From: an uncultured Oscillospiraceae bacterium
GTDB taxonomy: Bacteria > Bacillota > Clostridia > Oscillospirales > Oscillospiraceae
DNA length: 57,117 nucleotides
Reading direction: 5' to 3'
Assembly: GCA_947629955.1 (NCBI GenBank)
Contig: CANRFT010000011.1
Location: 1-57,117, forward strand
In this document: in pieces, positions 6,926 through 15,067 of the stretch
Layout of the letters: each line of letters opens with the position of its first letter
Position numbering within the stretch: the first letter of the stretch is position 1
Notes under the pieces: generated by a model
Seen by the model: the letters and a program-made list of their open reading frames with translations, nothing else
What the model was told of the DNA's origin: nothing
Database searches by the model: none
Position numbers and translations under genes: made by a program

Positions 6926-8137
6926 ATGAAAATCACAAAAATCGATGTTATGCTGGTCCACCCGGATTTCCGCACTGGGGAGGTCACCAATATGCAGGCC
7001 GTCTTTGGCAAGTGCCGGCCCATCATGGTGCGGATCCACACGGACGAGGGCCTCTACGGGGATGGCGAGGCGGGCCTTCAATTCGCTTTCGGCGCATTGG
7101 CTGCCGTAGGAATGCTCCGCGATTTTGCCCACATGCTCATTGGAATGGATCCCTTGAAGAACGAACAAATCTGGGATAAGCTGTACCGGCAGGGTTACAT
7201 GACGCAAGTGGGAGGTCCTGTAATATATGCGGCTGTGTCCGCCTTTGACATGGCAATCTGGGACATTAGGGGTAAATACTTCAACACCTCTGTGGCCACC
7301 TTGCTTGGCGGCAGCCGCAGGGACAGGATCCGCTGCTATGCAAGCCAGCTCCAGTTCGGCTGGGGAGCGGACAAGACCCCCGCCACCAAAACGAAACAGT
7401 ATGCGGAAAACGCCCGGAAGGCCATCGCAGACGGATACAGCGCGGTGAAATTCGACTTCTTCACCTTCGACCGGGACGGCCGCTCCTTCAACGAGGACGA
7501 CCGGACCAAGCTGCTCTCCCCCTACTATGTGGGCTTGGTGGAGGAGCGCGTGGCGGCTGTGCGGGAGGCCATCGGTCCCCAGAAGGATCTGATTGTAGAA
7601 GGTCACTCGTTTACCGATGCGGCCTCGGCCATTCAAATCGGAGAGGCAATTCGGAAATATAATATTTTCTACTATGAGGAGGCCTGTACCCCCACGCCGA
7701 AGATGCAGAAATTTGTCTATGACGCGCTGAAGATCCCCATGAGCAGCGGTGAGCGCATTTTCTCCAGATGGCAGTACGCTCCCTACATCGAGAACCAGTC
7801 CTTGCAGGTCCTCCAGCCGGATCTCTCCAACTGCGGCGGCATCACCGAAGCGAAAAAGATCGCGGACATGGCCTATATCTATGATATCAGCATCCAGGGC
7901 CACCTGTGCGGCTCGGCCTTGTCTATGTCCGCTACCCTGCAATTTGAGTCTGTCATCCCCAATTTCCTGATCCACGAACACCACGTAGAGCAGTTCCAGC
8001 CCTATATGAACGATCTCTGCACAAAAAATTTCGCCCCGCAAAACGGCTGGTTCGACGTTCCCCAGGGACCGGGCCTCGGTACGGAACTCTCCGAATATGC
8101 GCTGACCCACTGCGACAAATGGACTATAGACAGCTGA
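6926..8137 (+). CDS. Enolase-superfamily sugar-acid dehydratase
   Basis: A 403-residue mandelate-racemase/muconate-lactonizing type enzyme. The N-terminal capping domain is followed by a TIM barrel with metal-ligand motifs VEGHS, YYEEACTP and SSGERIF, then QPDLSNCGG and a late His in IQGHLCGSA as a likely acid/base. This pattern fits galactonate/gluconate/mannonate-type dehydratases that form 2-keto-3-deoxy acids. The start at 6926 has AAGGA ten bases upstream, and it follows the transporter stop by 5 bases, hinting at translational coupling. Having two unrelated dehydratases in one operon suggests two epimeric substrates or consecutive dehydrations. Confidence 0.88.
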   Translation: MKITKIDVMLVHPDFRTGEVTNMQAVFGKCRPIMVRIHTDEGLYGDGEAGLQFAFGALAAVGMLRDFAHMLIGMDPLKNEQIWDKLYRQGYMTQVGGPVIYAAVSAFDMAIWDIRGKYFNTSVATLLGGSRRDRIRCYASQLQFGWGADKTPATKTKQYAENARKAIADGYSAVKFDFFTFDRDGRSFNEDDRTKLLSPYYVGLVEERVAAVREAIGPQKDLIVEGHSFTDAASAIQIGEAIRKYNIFYYEEACTPTPKMQKFVYDALKIPMSSGERIFSRWQYAPYIENQSLQVLQPDLSNCGGITEAKKIADMAYIYDISIQGHLCGSALSMSATLQFESVIPNFLIHEHHVEQFQPYMNDLCTKNFAPQNGWFDVPQGPGLGTELSEYALTHCDKWTIDS

Positions 8138-8178
8138 GTCAGCGGCGTCTTTCACAGAACTGATACTGGAGGTAGCTC

Positions 8179-9399
8179 ATGGCACAGAATTTACCGCTCA
8201 GCGGCCTTCGCGTTGTGGAACTTGCGACCATCGTCGCCGCGCCCACCGTGGGCCGCATGATGGCAGCGTACGGCGCAGAGGTGATCAAAGTCGAAACGCT
8301 TGCCGGCGACGGCCTTCGCCCCTTTGGAAAGGGCCACTGTTTGCCCACGGAAGACGGCAACAGCCCCCTGTTCGATCTGTACAACAGCGGCAAAAAGTTC
8401 ATCTCTCTAAACCTGAAAACCGAGCAGGGCAAGGAGGCATTCGACCGCCTGCTGGCCGGCTCCGATGTCTTTCTGACGAATGTCCGCTGGCAGGGTCTGA
8501 AGCGAATGGGGCTGGACTATGATTCCCTAAAGGAAAAGTATCCCAGACTGGTCTATGGCCATTTCTCCGGCTTTGGTCTGAAAGGCGCGGATGCCGACCG
8601 TCCGGGATATGACATGACTGCCTTCTGGATGAGGTCCGGTGCTCTGCAGGACTGGCTGCTGCCAGACTCCTTTCCCATGCGGCCCACCTTCGGCTTTGGG
8701 GATGTGGCCACAGCCTCCGCTTTTCTCAGTGGGATCATGATGGCGCTCTATGCCAGAGGAAACACAGGGAGGGGCACCATGGTCTCCTCGTCCCTGCTGG
8801 GCGGCGGTATCTGGTGCAACTCCGCCTATGTCCTCAACGCCCAGGAGCCGTATAACCGTCCCTATCCCATGGAGCGCTATGACCCTTGGAACCCCTTTGG
8901 CGAGTGGTATCAGTGCTCCGACGGCAATTGGGTAGCAGTATTCGAAAAAAGGTATGCGACAGACCGATTCACTTACGCAAAGCTCTTTGATTTTCCGGAG
9001 TTAGCAGAAGACCCGGATCTGGAGGACCTGACCAAAATGCGCCAGTCCGGCAAACTGCCCATGGTCACCAAGCGGGTCTCTGAGGCATTTTTGAAAAAGC
9101 CGTCACAGGAGTGGCTGAAGATCCTGGCAGAGCACGATATTCCCAGTGAATTACTGAGGCATTTCAAAGATGTATGCAAGGACGAACAGGCATGGGAAAA
9201 CGGATATTTCGACCGGGTGGAGTATCCCGACGGTGCAAAAGTCGCAATGCCGGCACCGCCCATCAGCTTTCCGGAATATGAACGCAAGCCGTTCAAAATC
9301 AACCGATCCATCGGTGAGGACACCGCCGAAATCCTGACCGCACTGGGTTATACAGCGGTGGAAATAGAAGAAATGCGCCGAGATAAAGCGGTTATCTAA
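8179..9399 (+). CDS. Class III (CaiB/BaiF) CoA-transferase
   Basis: A 406-residue family III CoA-transferase, moving CoA from an acyl-CoA donor to a free acid. The N-terminus has LSGLRVVELATIVAAPTVGR and the catalytic aspartate is D145 in RPGYDMTAF. It has a GGAGG ribosome site and is the last gene before a 21-bp hairpin. Its presence with sugar-acid dehydratases is unexpected: the classical pathways phosphorylate 2-keto-3-deoxy acids. It may activate the substrate or an end product such as a dicarboxylate or deoxy-acid. Confidence 0.9.
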   Translation: MAQNLPLSGLRVVELATIVAAPTVGRMMAAYGAEVIKVETLAGDGLRPFGKGHCLPTEDGNSPLFDLYNSGKKFISLNLKTEQGKEAFDRLLAGSDVFLTNVRWQGLKRMGLDYDSLKEKYPRLVYGHFSGFGLKGADADRPGYDMTAFWMRSGALQDWLLPDSFPMRPTFGFGDVATASAFLSGIMMALYARGNTGRGTMVSSSLLGGGIWCNSAYVLNAQEPYNRPYPMERYDPWNPFGEWYQCSDGNWVAVFEKRYATDRFTYAKLFDFPELAEDPDLEDLTKMRQSGKLPMVTKRVSEAFLKKPSQEWLKILAEHDIPSELLRHFKDVCKDEQAWENGYFDRVEYPDGAKVAMPAPPISFPEYERKPFKINRSIGEDTAEILTALGYTAVEIEEMRRDKAVI

Positions 9400-9449
9400 A
9401 AAGCGGCAAGGCCAGGCTCAATTAAATCGAGCCTGGCCTTGCCGCTTTT
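9399..9449. terminator. 21-bp perfect bidirectional terminator
   Basis: AAAAGCGGCAAGGCCAGGCTC and its exact complement flank a 9-base loop, with A4 and T4 tails. It ends the convergent sugar-acid operon and the GntR pair; the stop codons of both flanking genes lie in or at the stem edges. Confidence 0.95.
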
Positions 9450-10182
9450 ACACATGATACAGGGCGTTGGCGATGCTTTGGATATGCTCGTTGTTTCTCT
9501 GGACAGCTTTCTCCGAGTCCCTTTGAACAATGGCCTCAAACAGTCCGAAATGCTGTTTCAAAATATTTTTTGCCAATTGTGTCTTCTCCTCCTCGGACAT
9601 CTTAGCCGCGCTCGCAAGCATTTTTTCATTGGAGAATTTTGATGTGATCCTCATGATCAGGTAAAGCATTTCGTTGTGCGAGGACCTTGCCATGGCGCCA
9701 TTGAAGCGGTTTCCGTTTTCCATGGACCTCTCAAAATCGGATGTGATCCCTTCGCCGTAGGATAGGATATCCTTCATCACCCGGATATCCTGATCCGTTC
9801 GGTTCTGAGCGGCAAGAGAAATCGACAATGGTTCGCATACATTCCGAATATCCAAAATATTGTCCACAGAAACAAGGCTTAGACGAACTAAGTTTGAGAG
9901 CGTTCGCTCAACTTCGTCTGTGGACAGCTTGTTGACGATCGTCCCTTTCCCGCGGGAGATGGTGACGTAGTTCTTGTTTTCCAGCATGCGAAGCGCTTCC
10001 CGCACGGTGGGGCGGCTGCGTTGGAACATTTCAATCAAATCCCGCTCAGGTGGGAGCTTATCCCCCGGCTTCAATTCTCCGGAGAGGATCTTGGAGCGGA
10101 TCTGCTCATAAATCGCCACAGAGGCTTTTTGAGGGGGCGGAGAGGCAGTCTCCTGCTGAAAGGCAAGGCATTTATCCTTCAT
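9448..10182 (-). CDS. GntR-family (FCD) regulator 1
   Basis: A 244-residue FadR-subfamily repressor: winged helix at about 20-90 (ILSGELKPGDKLPPERDLIEMF and RSRPTVREALRMLE) and an all-helical FCD ligand domain after 95. It overlaps the stop region of GntR regulator 2, the two forming an operon. FCD regulators usually bind organic acids, here plausibly a sugar acid or its keto-deoxy derivative. It is a candidate reader of the TGGT(C/A)AGAACAG operators. Confidence 0.92.
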   Translation of the reverse strand: MKDKCLAFQQETASPPPQKASVAIYEQIRSKILSGELKPGDKLPPERDLIEMFQRSRPTVREALRMLENKNYVTISRGKGTIVNKLSTDEVERTLSNLVRLSLVSVDNILDIRNVCEPLSISLAAQNRTDQDIRVMKDILSYGEGITSDFERSMENGNRFNGAMARSSHNEMLYLIMRITSKFSNEKMLASAAKMSEEEKTQLAKNILKQHFGLFEAIVQRDSEKAVQRNNEHIQSIANALYHV

Positions 10183-10895
10183 TAGCGATCCTCCTTGTCT
10201 GGCTCGGCCATCTGCCAGTTTTCCCAGCAGACGCGGACGAGGCTTGCGGCTCTTTCCGGTTCTTCTTTTCGGATTGCATCCAGAATATCTCTATTGGCAG
10301 CCTGGAGCAATCGAATATCCTGAATTTGAATGGAACCAAAATCACGCTGAAGCTTCTCTGATGTCCAGAACCGCTCCATGGTGTTCCAGAACACATACAG
10401 AAGCGGGTTGTGGGTGGCCTTCATCAATTCTACATGGAATGTGAACATTTTGATGGTATAGTCAACGGCATCATCGGTGCTGTTCTCCATGGCTTCGCAG
10501 AGTTCCTCCAGGCTCACCAGGTCTTCCCATGTATAATGCTGTATGGTCTGCTTGATGAATTCCGGCTCAGCAAGTTTTGCAAAGAGATAAATATCCGTAA
10601 TCGATACCCTGCGGAATTCCAGCAGTTCGCCGATGGATTCCTGAATGCCCTCTGTGCTGTTATAGCACACCTCTGCGCCGCCGCCGGGAATAACACGGAT
10701 GTAATTTGAAGACTCAAGCATCCTCAGTGCTTCCCGAATGGTGGGATGGCTACGTTTGTATATTTCCATCAAGTCCCGTTCGGAAGGAAGTTTATCCCCC
10801 GGTTTGAGCTGTCCGGACAAAATCAGATTTTCAATTTGCTCAAAGACATACTCATTTGCTTTCTTTGTCTCTACTGGAGTAAAGTTCATCGCCAT
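10182..10895 (-). CDS. GntR-family (FCD) regulator 2
   Basis: About 237 residues, again FadR-like: NLILSGQLKPGDKLPSERDLMEIYKRSHPTIREALRM is the winged-helix region, in pieces identical to regulator 1, then an FCD domain. The ATG at 10895 is preferred to the GTG at 10904 because AGAGG stands 8 bases before it. Its own promoter carries a variant of the shared operator, so autoregulation is likely. Two similar FCD regulators in tandem could form heterodimers or sense different intermediates. Confidence 0.92.
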   Translation of the reverse strand: MAMNFTPVETKKANEYVFEQIENLILSGQLKPGDKLPSERDLMEIYKRSHPTIREALRMLESSNYIRVIPGGGAEVCYNSTEGIQESIGELLEFRRVSITDIYLFAKLAEPEFIKQTIQHYTWEDLVSLEELCEAMENSTDDAVDYTIKMFTFHVELMKATHNPLLYVFWNTMERFWTSEKLQRDFGSIQIQDIRLLQAANRDILDAIRKEEPERAASLVRVCWENWQMAEPDKEDR

Positions 10896-10910
10896 ATTAT
10901 ACACCTCTAT

Positions 10911-10968
10911 TATCTGTTCTTACCAATTTCCTTTTGATAATTATAAGATACATTTTTAGAGAAGTCAA
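10911..10968 (-). promoter_or_regulatory. Promoter and operator of the GntR pair
   Basis: On the minus strand TTGACT (10968-10963), a 17-base spacer and TATAAT (10945-10940) form a near-consensus promoter. TGGTAAGAACAGATA (10925-10911) lies 14 bases downstream, matching the sugar-acid and oxidoreductase operators at 12 of 15 positions. Confidence 0.8.
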
Positions 10969-10995
10969 GCGCTATCATGGTGAAGATATAAAGAA

Positions 10996-11032
10996 AAAGG
11001 GTCGGGCCTTTCTTCAACTGCCCGACCCCTTT
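10996..11032 (-). terminator. Terminator of the oxidoreductase operon
   Basis: GGGTCGGGC pairs with GCCCGACCC (loop 12). On the minus strand the stem is followed by TTTTTCTTT, just past the gamma-subunit stop. Confidence 0.85.
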
Positions 11033-11035
11033 ATA

Positions 11036-11584
11036 TTACTTCTGGCTCCGCCCGATCTCCAGGCCCTTCTCGAAGGCCTGCTTGTTCAGGGGGAGCAGCT
11101 TGGGCTTGGAGCCCAGCTTGTGCTCGATAGTGTCCCACACCACGTCGGGGGGAACTACTTCGGTGTAGCCCACGTACACGCCCAGCATGATCACGTTCAG
11201 CACCTTGGCGTTGCCCATCTCCAGCGCCATCTCGGTCACGGGGGCCTTGACCAGCTTCACGTCGGAGCGGGTCACTTCCTTCTCGTCCACGATGGAGCTG
11301 TTGATGAACAGGGTGCCGCCCTGCTTCAGGGTGGGCAGGAACTTGGCCAGGGAGGGGCCGTTCATGACGATCAGGTCGTCCATCACGTCCCCCAGGGGGG
11401 CGCCGATGAGCCCGTCGGAGATGACCACGAAGCAGTTGGCGGTGCCGCCCCGCTGCTCCGCGCCGTAAGAGGGGAAGAAGGTCACGTTCTTGTCGGTGGA
11501 GTCACAGGTGGCCTGGGCCAGGAACTTGCCCAAGGACATGACGCCCTGCCCGCCGAAGCCGGCTACGCACAGATTGGTTTCCAT
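11036..11584 (-). CDS. 2-oxoacid:ferredoxin oxidoreductase, gamma subunit
   Basis: 182 residues of the gamma (POR_N-type) subunit: NLCVAGFGGQGVMSLGKFLA at the N-terminus, then FFPSYGAEQRGGTANC. With the alpha, beta and ferredoxin subunits it oxidises a 2-oxoacid to its acyl-CoA, reducing ferredoxin. Last gene of the five-gene operon, 12 bases after the beta subunit, followed by a terminator. Confidence 0.93.
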   Translation of the reverse strand: METNLCVAGFGGQGVMSLGKFLAQATCDSTDKNVTFFPSYGAEQRGGTANCFVVISDGLIGAPLGDVMDDLIVMNGPSLAKFLPTLKQGGTLFINSSIVDEKEVTRSDVKLVKAPVTEMALEMGNAKVLNVIMLGVYVGYTEVVPPDVVWDTIEHKLGSKPKLLPLNKQAFEKGLEIGRSQK

Positions 11585-11596
11585 ATCCAGCCCTCC

Positions 11597-12337
11597 TCAC
11601 TTCTTGTCCCGGACGACGCCCAGGGGATACTCCGGCAGCATCTTCTGCTCGATGAAGTCCAGCGCGTCCAGGGGATCCAGGCCCCAGTTGGTGGGGCAGC
11701 TGGTGACGATCTCCACCAGGGAGAAGCCCTTGCCCTCCAGCTGGTACTTGAACGCCTTCTTGATGGCGTTCTTGGTCTTGATGACGTTCTGCGGGGTGTT
11801 GCAGCTCACCCGCTCCAGATAGTGGGGGGCGGTGAGCTGGTCCAGCAGCTCGCAGACGTGCATGGGATAGCCGTGTTCCTCGGCGTTGCGGCCTTTGGGG
11901 GCGGTGGTGGCCTTCATGCCCAGCAGGGTGGTGGGGGCCATCTGGCCGCCGGTCATGCCGTAGATGCCGTTGTTGATGAAGATGACGGTGAAGTTCTCGC
12001 CCCGGTTGGCGGCGGAGACGGACTCGGCCAGACCGATAGAGGCGAAGTCGCCGTCGCCCTGGTAGGTGAACACAAGGGAGTCGGGGCTGGTGCGCTTGAT
12101 GCCGGTGGCCACGGCGCAGGCGCGGCCGTGGGGGGCGGTGATATTGTCATAGGCGATGTAATCCATGTGGAGGCCGCAGCAGCCGATGCCGGTGATTGCA
12201 ACGCTTTTATCAATAACTCCTAATTCATCAATAGCTTCGCCGATAAGTTTGATGACGGTGGAGTGCATGCAGCCGGGGCAGAAACCGGAGACCTTGTTCT
12301 CCTGGATGGTCAGCGTGCGCGAATAGATCTTTTCCAT
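11597..12337 (-). CDS. 2-oxoacid:ferredoxin oxidoreductase, beta (TPP) subunit
   Basis: A 246-residue thiamine-diphosphate-binding subunit. The TPP/Mg motif runs from GDGD (94-97) to NNG (122-124, NNGIYGMTGGQ), and an N-terminal CPGC (20-23) is typical of KOR/VOR-type beta subunits. It forms the active site where the 2-oxoacid is decarboxylated. It lies 13 bases after the alpha subunit and 12 before gamma. Confidence 0.94.
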   Translation of the reverse strand: MEKIYSRTLTIQENKVSGFCPGCMHSTVIKLIGEAIDELGVIDKSVAITGIGCCGLHMDYIAYDNITAPHGRACAVATGIKRTSPDSLVFTYQGDGDFASIGLAESVSAANRGENFTVIFINNGIYGMTGGQMAPTTLLGMKATTAPKGRNAEEHGYPMHVCELLDQLTAPHYLERVSCNTPQNVIKTKNAIKKAFKYQLEGKGFSLVEIVTSCPTNWGLDPLDALDFIEQKMLPEYPLGVVRDKK

Positions 12338-12350
12338 ATCTCGTTCCCCC

Positions 12351-13430
12351 TTACTTGGCCAGGATGGCGTCCACGGCCTCGAGGACGGCCTCCCGGCTCA
12401 TGATGTTGCCGCCGGAGCACAGGCAGGTCTCGATGGGGCAGCGGCCCTTGACGCCCAGCTCCACGTCCTGTACCAGCTGGGCGGGGATGGACATCTCCAC
12501 GTCGAGCACGGCCTTGCACACGTCATAGTTGATCTTGTCGAAGGAGCTGTAGGGGAAGGGGTGGACGGTGATGGGGCGGATGAGGCCCACCTTCTTGCCG
12601 GCAGCCCGGCAGATATCTACCACGGACTTGCCAATGCGGGCGCAGATGCCGTAGGCCGCGATGACCACCTCGGCATCCTCGATTTGATATTCCTCTACCT
12701 GCAAATCCTTTTTCCATGAAGCATAAACCGCAGCAGCTTCTTCGTTTTGCTTTTGCATAATAGCAGTATCCCATTGACCGGGGGCGATCCAGGAGCGGTT
12801 GGCGTAGTCCAGCTTATGCCCGATGCAGGCCCAGCCGGACTTGGAGGCCTTGATGGCGGCCACCTCCTCGTCGGTCTTCATGGGGGGCAGCTCCACCGGC
12901 TCCATCATGGTGCCGATGACGCCGTCCGCCAGCAGCAGCACGGGGTTGCGGTCCCGGTCCGCGTAGTCGAAGGCGGCGTAAGTCAGGTCCACCGCCTCCT
13001 GCACCGTGGAGGGGGCCAGCACCAGCATCTCAAAGCCGCCGTTGCCGCTGGCCTTGGTGGCCTGGAAATAGTCCTGCTGAGCGGGCTGGATGGCGCCCAC
13101 GCCGGGGCCGCCACGGCTGATGTTGGCGTACACCATGGGGATGCGCGCGGCGGCGCAGTAGGAGATGCCCTCGCTCTTCAGCGCGATGCCCGGGGAGGAG
13201 GAGGAGGTCATGCTCCGGGTGCCCGCGGCGGCGGCGCCGTAGACCATGTTGACCGAGGCAACCTCGGACTCGCCCTGGACGAACACGCCGCCCACCTCGG
13301 GCAGCCGCCGGGCGAAGTACTCGGGGATCTCGTTCTGCGGGGTGATGGGGTAGCCGGCGAAGAAACGACAGCCGGCCCGGACGGCCGCTTCGGCGATAGC
13401 CTCGCAGCCCTTCATCAGTTTTCTTGCCAT
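12351..13430 (-). CDS. vorB: 2-oxoacid:ferredoxin oxidoreductase, alpha subunit (VorB-like)
   Basis: A 359-residue alpha subunit with the pyrimidine-binding domain first (GYPITPQNEIPEYFARRLPE, then TSSSSPGIALKSEGISY) and the transketolase C-like domain last. The sequence resembles VorB of 2-oxoisovalerate (branched-chain 2-oxoacid) oxidoreductases, but KorA of 2-oxoglutarate enzymes is close and substrate cannot be settled by eye. Sharing an operator with a sugar-acid operon would fit 2-oxoglutarate or another 2-oxoacid released by that pathway. Confidence 0.88.
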   Translation of the reverse strand: MARKLMKGCEAIAEAAVRAGCRFFAGYPITPQNEIPEYFARRLPEVGGVFVQGESEVASVNMVYGAAAAGTRSMTSSSSPGIALKSEGISYCAAARIPMVYANISRGGPGVGAIQPAQQDYFQATKASGNGGFEMLVLAPSTVQEAVDLTYAAFDYADRDRNPVLLLADGVIGTMMEPVELPPMKTDEEVAAIKASKSGWACIGHKLDYANRSWIAPGQWDTAIMQKQNEEAAAVYASWKKDLQVEEYQIEDAEVVIAAYGICARIGKSVVDICRAAGKKVGLIRPITVHPFPYSSFDKINYDVCKAVLDVEMSIPAQLVQDVELGVKGRCPIETCLCSGGNIMSREAVLEAVDAILAK

Positions 13431-13445
13431 GTTCGTTTCTCTCCT

Positions 13446-13649
13446 TTACTTATAGACTTCGATGGCGCCGTCGGGGCAGACCCGGGCGCACATGCAGCAG
13501 GCGATGCATGCCTCCTGGTTGACGGGCTCCGCGTATTCGTAGCCCTTGGAGTTGACGTTCCTGCCGATCGCCAGCACGCCCTTGGGACAGTACTTCACGC
13601 AGTACTTGCAGCTCTTGCAGCGCTCGGCGATCACTTTGATCATTGCCAT
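13446..13649 (-). CDS. 2x[4Fe-4S] ferredoxin subunit
   Basis: A 67-residue delta subunit with two cluster motifs, C11-x2-C14-x2-C17-x3-C21 and C48-x2-C51-x2-C54-x3-C58, both followed by Pro. It carries electrons from the TPP site to external ferredoxin. It lies between the P-loop ATPase and the alpha subunit, 15 bases from the latter. Confidence 0.95.
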   Translation of the reverse strand: MAMIKVIAERCKSCKYCVKYCPKGVLAIGRNVNSKGYEYAEPVNQEACIACCMCARVCPDGAIEVYK

Positions 13650-13699
13650 GGCGAATCCTCCTTTCCCCGTTGAATTTTACAGCTTGTATCAAAAGGCTT

Positions 13700-14392
13700 T
13701 CACATAAGCCAGGGATACACCAGTTCCAGCCGGACGGGCAGCACCGGCTCCTCCACCGCCCCGGCGGCCTCCGCGGCGATCTCCTCACGGGCGCAGGCGA
13801 AGGCTACAGGCAGGTAGGGGCTGATGAGCTCCACGGTCCGCCGGTGGCCCGCCGCAAACTCCTCTACGGTGGTGGTGACGCCGTTGTTAGGGTTGGACAC
13901 GATGGTCAACTGGTCCAGCCGCACGTGGGACATCCCCAGGATCTTGCCCAGGGTCTCGTCGATGTGCTCGATGGTGTCCGACCAGGGCCGGTAGGCGTTG
14001 ACCACATACAGCACCGCCGTCTCCGGCCGGTTCAGCTGGGGGGCAAAGCCGCCGATGGACCGGGCGCCGATGTAATCGCCTCCCACGTCCATGACCACCA
14101 GACAGCCGGGGTCCCGGAGCATGGGCTCCACGCCGCCCACCAGAGTGGGGGCGTCCATGAACTGCTCCATGAAATGGACGGTGACGCCCTCCGCCTCCAG
14201 TTTCGCCGCCGCGTCACGGGAGCGGAACAGGGGCTTGGTCATGTCCAGGTCGAAGAAGTGAACGGGCAGGGGGGACCGCTCCGCCAGCCGCCGGGCGAAG
14301 GTCATGGCCACCTCGCTCTTGCCGCTGCCCGCCTCGCCAATAAATACGAAGTTCTTGGAGGATGAATTCGGAGTATAAAATAGAGAAGTCAT
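13700..14392 (-). CDS. P-loop ATPase leading the oxidoreductase operon
   Basis: A 230-residue cytosolic nucleotide-binding protein with Walker A GEAGSGKS (19-26), Walker B-like CLVVMDVGGDYIGAR (about 98-112) and a likely base-recognition YVVNAYRPW. It resembles the SIMIBI/MinD-like group without membrane helices. First gene of the oxidoreductase operon, 50 bases before the ferredoxin. Co-transcription suggests a chaperone, metallocluster or cofactor-loading role for the oxidoreductase, but no function is established here. Confidence 0.75.
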   Translation of the reverse strand: MTSLFYTPNSSSKNFVFIGEAGSGKSEVAMTFARRLAERSPLPVHFFDLDMTKPLFRSRDAAAKLEAEGVTVHFMEQFMDAPTLVGGVEPMLRDPGCLVVMDVGGDYIGARSIGGFAPQLNRPETAVLYVVNAYRPWSDTIEHIDETLGKILGMSHVRLDQLTIVSNPNNGVTTTVEEFAAGHRRTVELISPYLPVAFACAREEIAAEAAGAVEEPVLPVRLELVYPWLM

Positions 14393-14415
14393 TATCCCAA
14401 TCCGCCTATACTATA

Positions 14416-14464
14416 TTACTGTTCTGACCAATAAAATTATATGGCTATGTTGATTGTTTGTCAA
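14416..14464 (-). promoter_or_regulatory. Promoter and GntR operator of the oxidoreductase operon
   Basis: TTGACA (14464-14459), a 17-base spacer and TATAAT (14441-14436) form a consensus minus-strand promoter. TGGTCAGAACAGTAA (14430-14416) begins 5 bases after the -10 box, the same 15-mer at the same distance as in the sugar-acid operon promoter 10.5 kb away. Confidence 0.88.
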
Positions 14465-14502
14465 GCTCTTTTTTGCTTGAGGAAGAATCTTTATGGTATC
14501 AT

Positions 14503-14902
14503 GTGCAGCGCCTGGAATGCACAGACTGGCGCGCTGTCTGACTTCAACGCTGAGTGGATCCGTGCCCTTCTGCGCGACGCGATCCATAATGTTCTGTATG
14601 TCCAAGCCAACAGTCTGGCCGTGAACGGACTGGCACACGGGGCGGCCTATGACCCCGGTTTCCCGGTCTACAAGATCATCCTGATCGCGGCCTGGGTGCT
14701 GGTGGGTATCGGGATCGTGGTTGGCGGCTTCTTCGTCTATCGGACGATCCCCTGGACCGAGGATCGCTGGTACGGCAGAAAACGCATCACAAAGAAGGGC
14801 TGGATCATCATCGGCTGTGTGGCGGCAGCCATCGTTGCGGCCATTGTCATCGCGTTCTGTGTGCTGATCCTGCCTGAGTTAACCAAAGCGCTTGTCATGT
14901 GA
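14503..14902 (+). pseudogene. C-terminal remnant of a membrane-anchored GH3 glycosidase
   Basis: The frame ends with about 130 residues that align by eye with the end of the intact GH3 at 24890-27892: LLRDAIHNVLYVQANSLAVNG here against MLRESQHGFYYMLANSNVIN there, each followed by one transmembrane helix. The remnant has a second helix near the end (IIIGCVAAAIVAAIVIAFCV). Everything upstream of the last helix of the barrel is gone; the frame opens only because an ATG occurs at 14441 inside the oxidoreductase promoter. This marks a deletion or insertion junction near 14,500. Confidence 0.7.
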
Positions 14903-15067
14903 GCAGGCTGCCTGCCCCGCATCTTTTGAGCGCGGGAAAATCAATCTGAAGAAACCGCGTTTTGCGCGTTTCCTCCACTTTTCCAAACGGCAGAGGCCGG
15001 GCCTGAAAAGGTCCGGCCTCTGCCGTAAATCCATAAAGGTAGCAGTCAATCTTCGCTTAGAACATCG
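14903..15067. other. Hairpin-rich spacer
   Basis: Contains a GAAAC-type hairpin at about 14949-14972 and the strong terminator at 14987-15026. No gene seen. Confidence 0.6.
14987..15026 (+). terminator. 18-bp terminator hairpin
   Basis: ACGGCAGAGGCCGGGCCT pairs with AGGTCCGGCCTCTGCCGT (one G-T pair) around GAAA. It lies after the GH3 remnant and is probably that gene's surviving terminator. Confidence 0.75.

Noticed and set aside
14441-14502. Start of the 153-codon ORF as a true N-terminus
   Set aside because: The ATG overlaps the oxidoreductase -10 box, there is no ribosome site, and only the region after about 14503 resembles protein.
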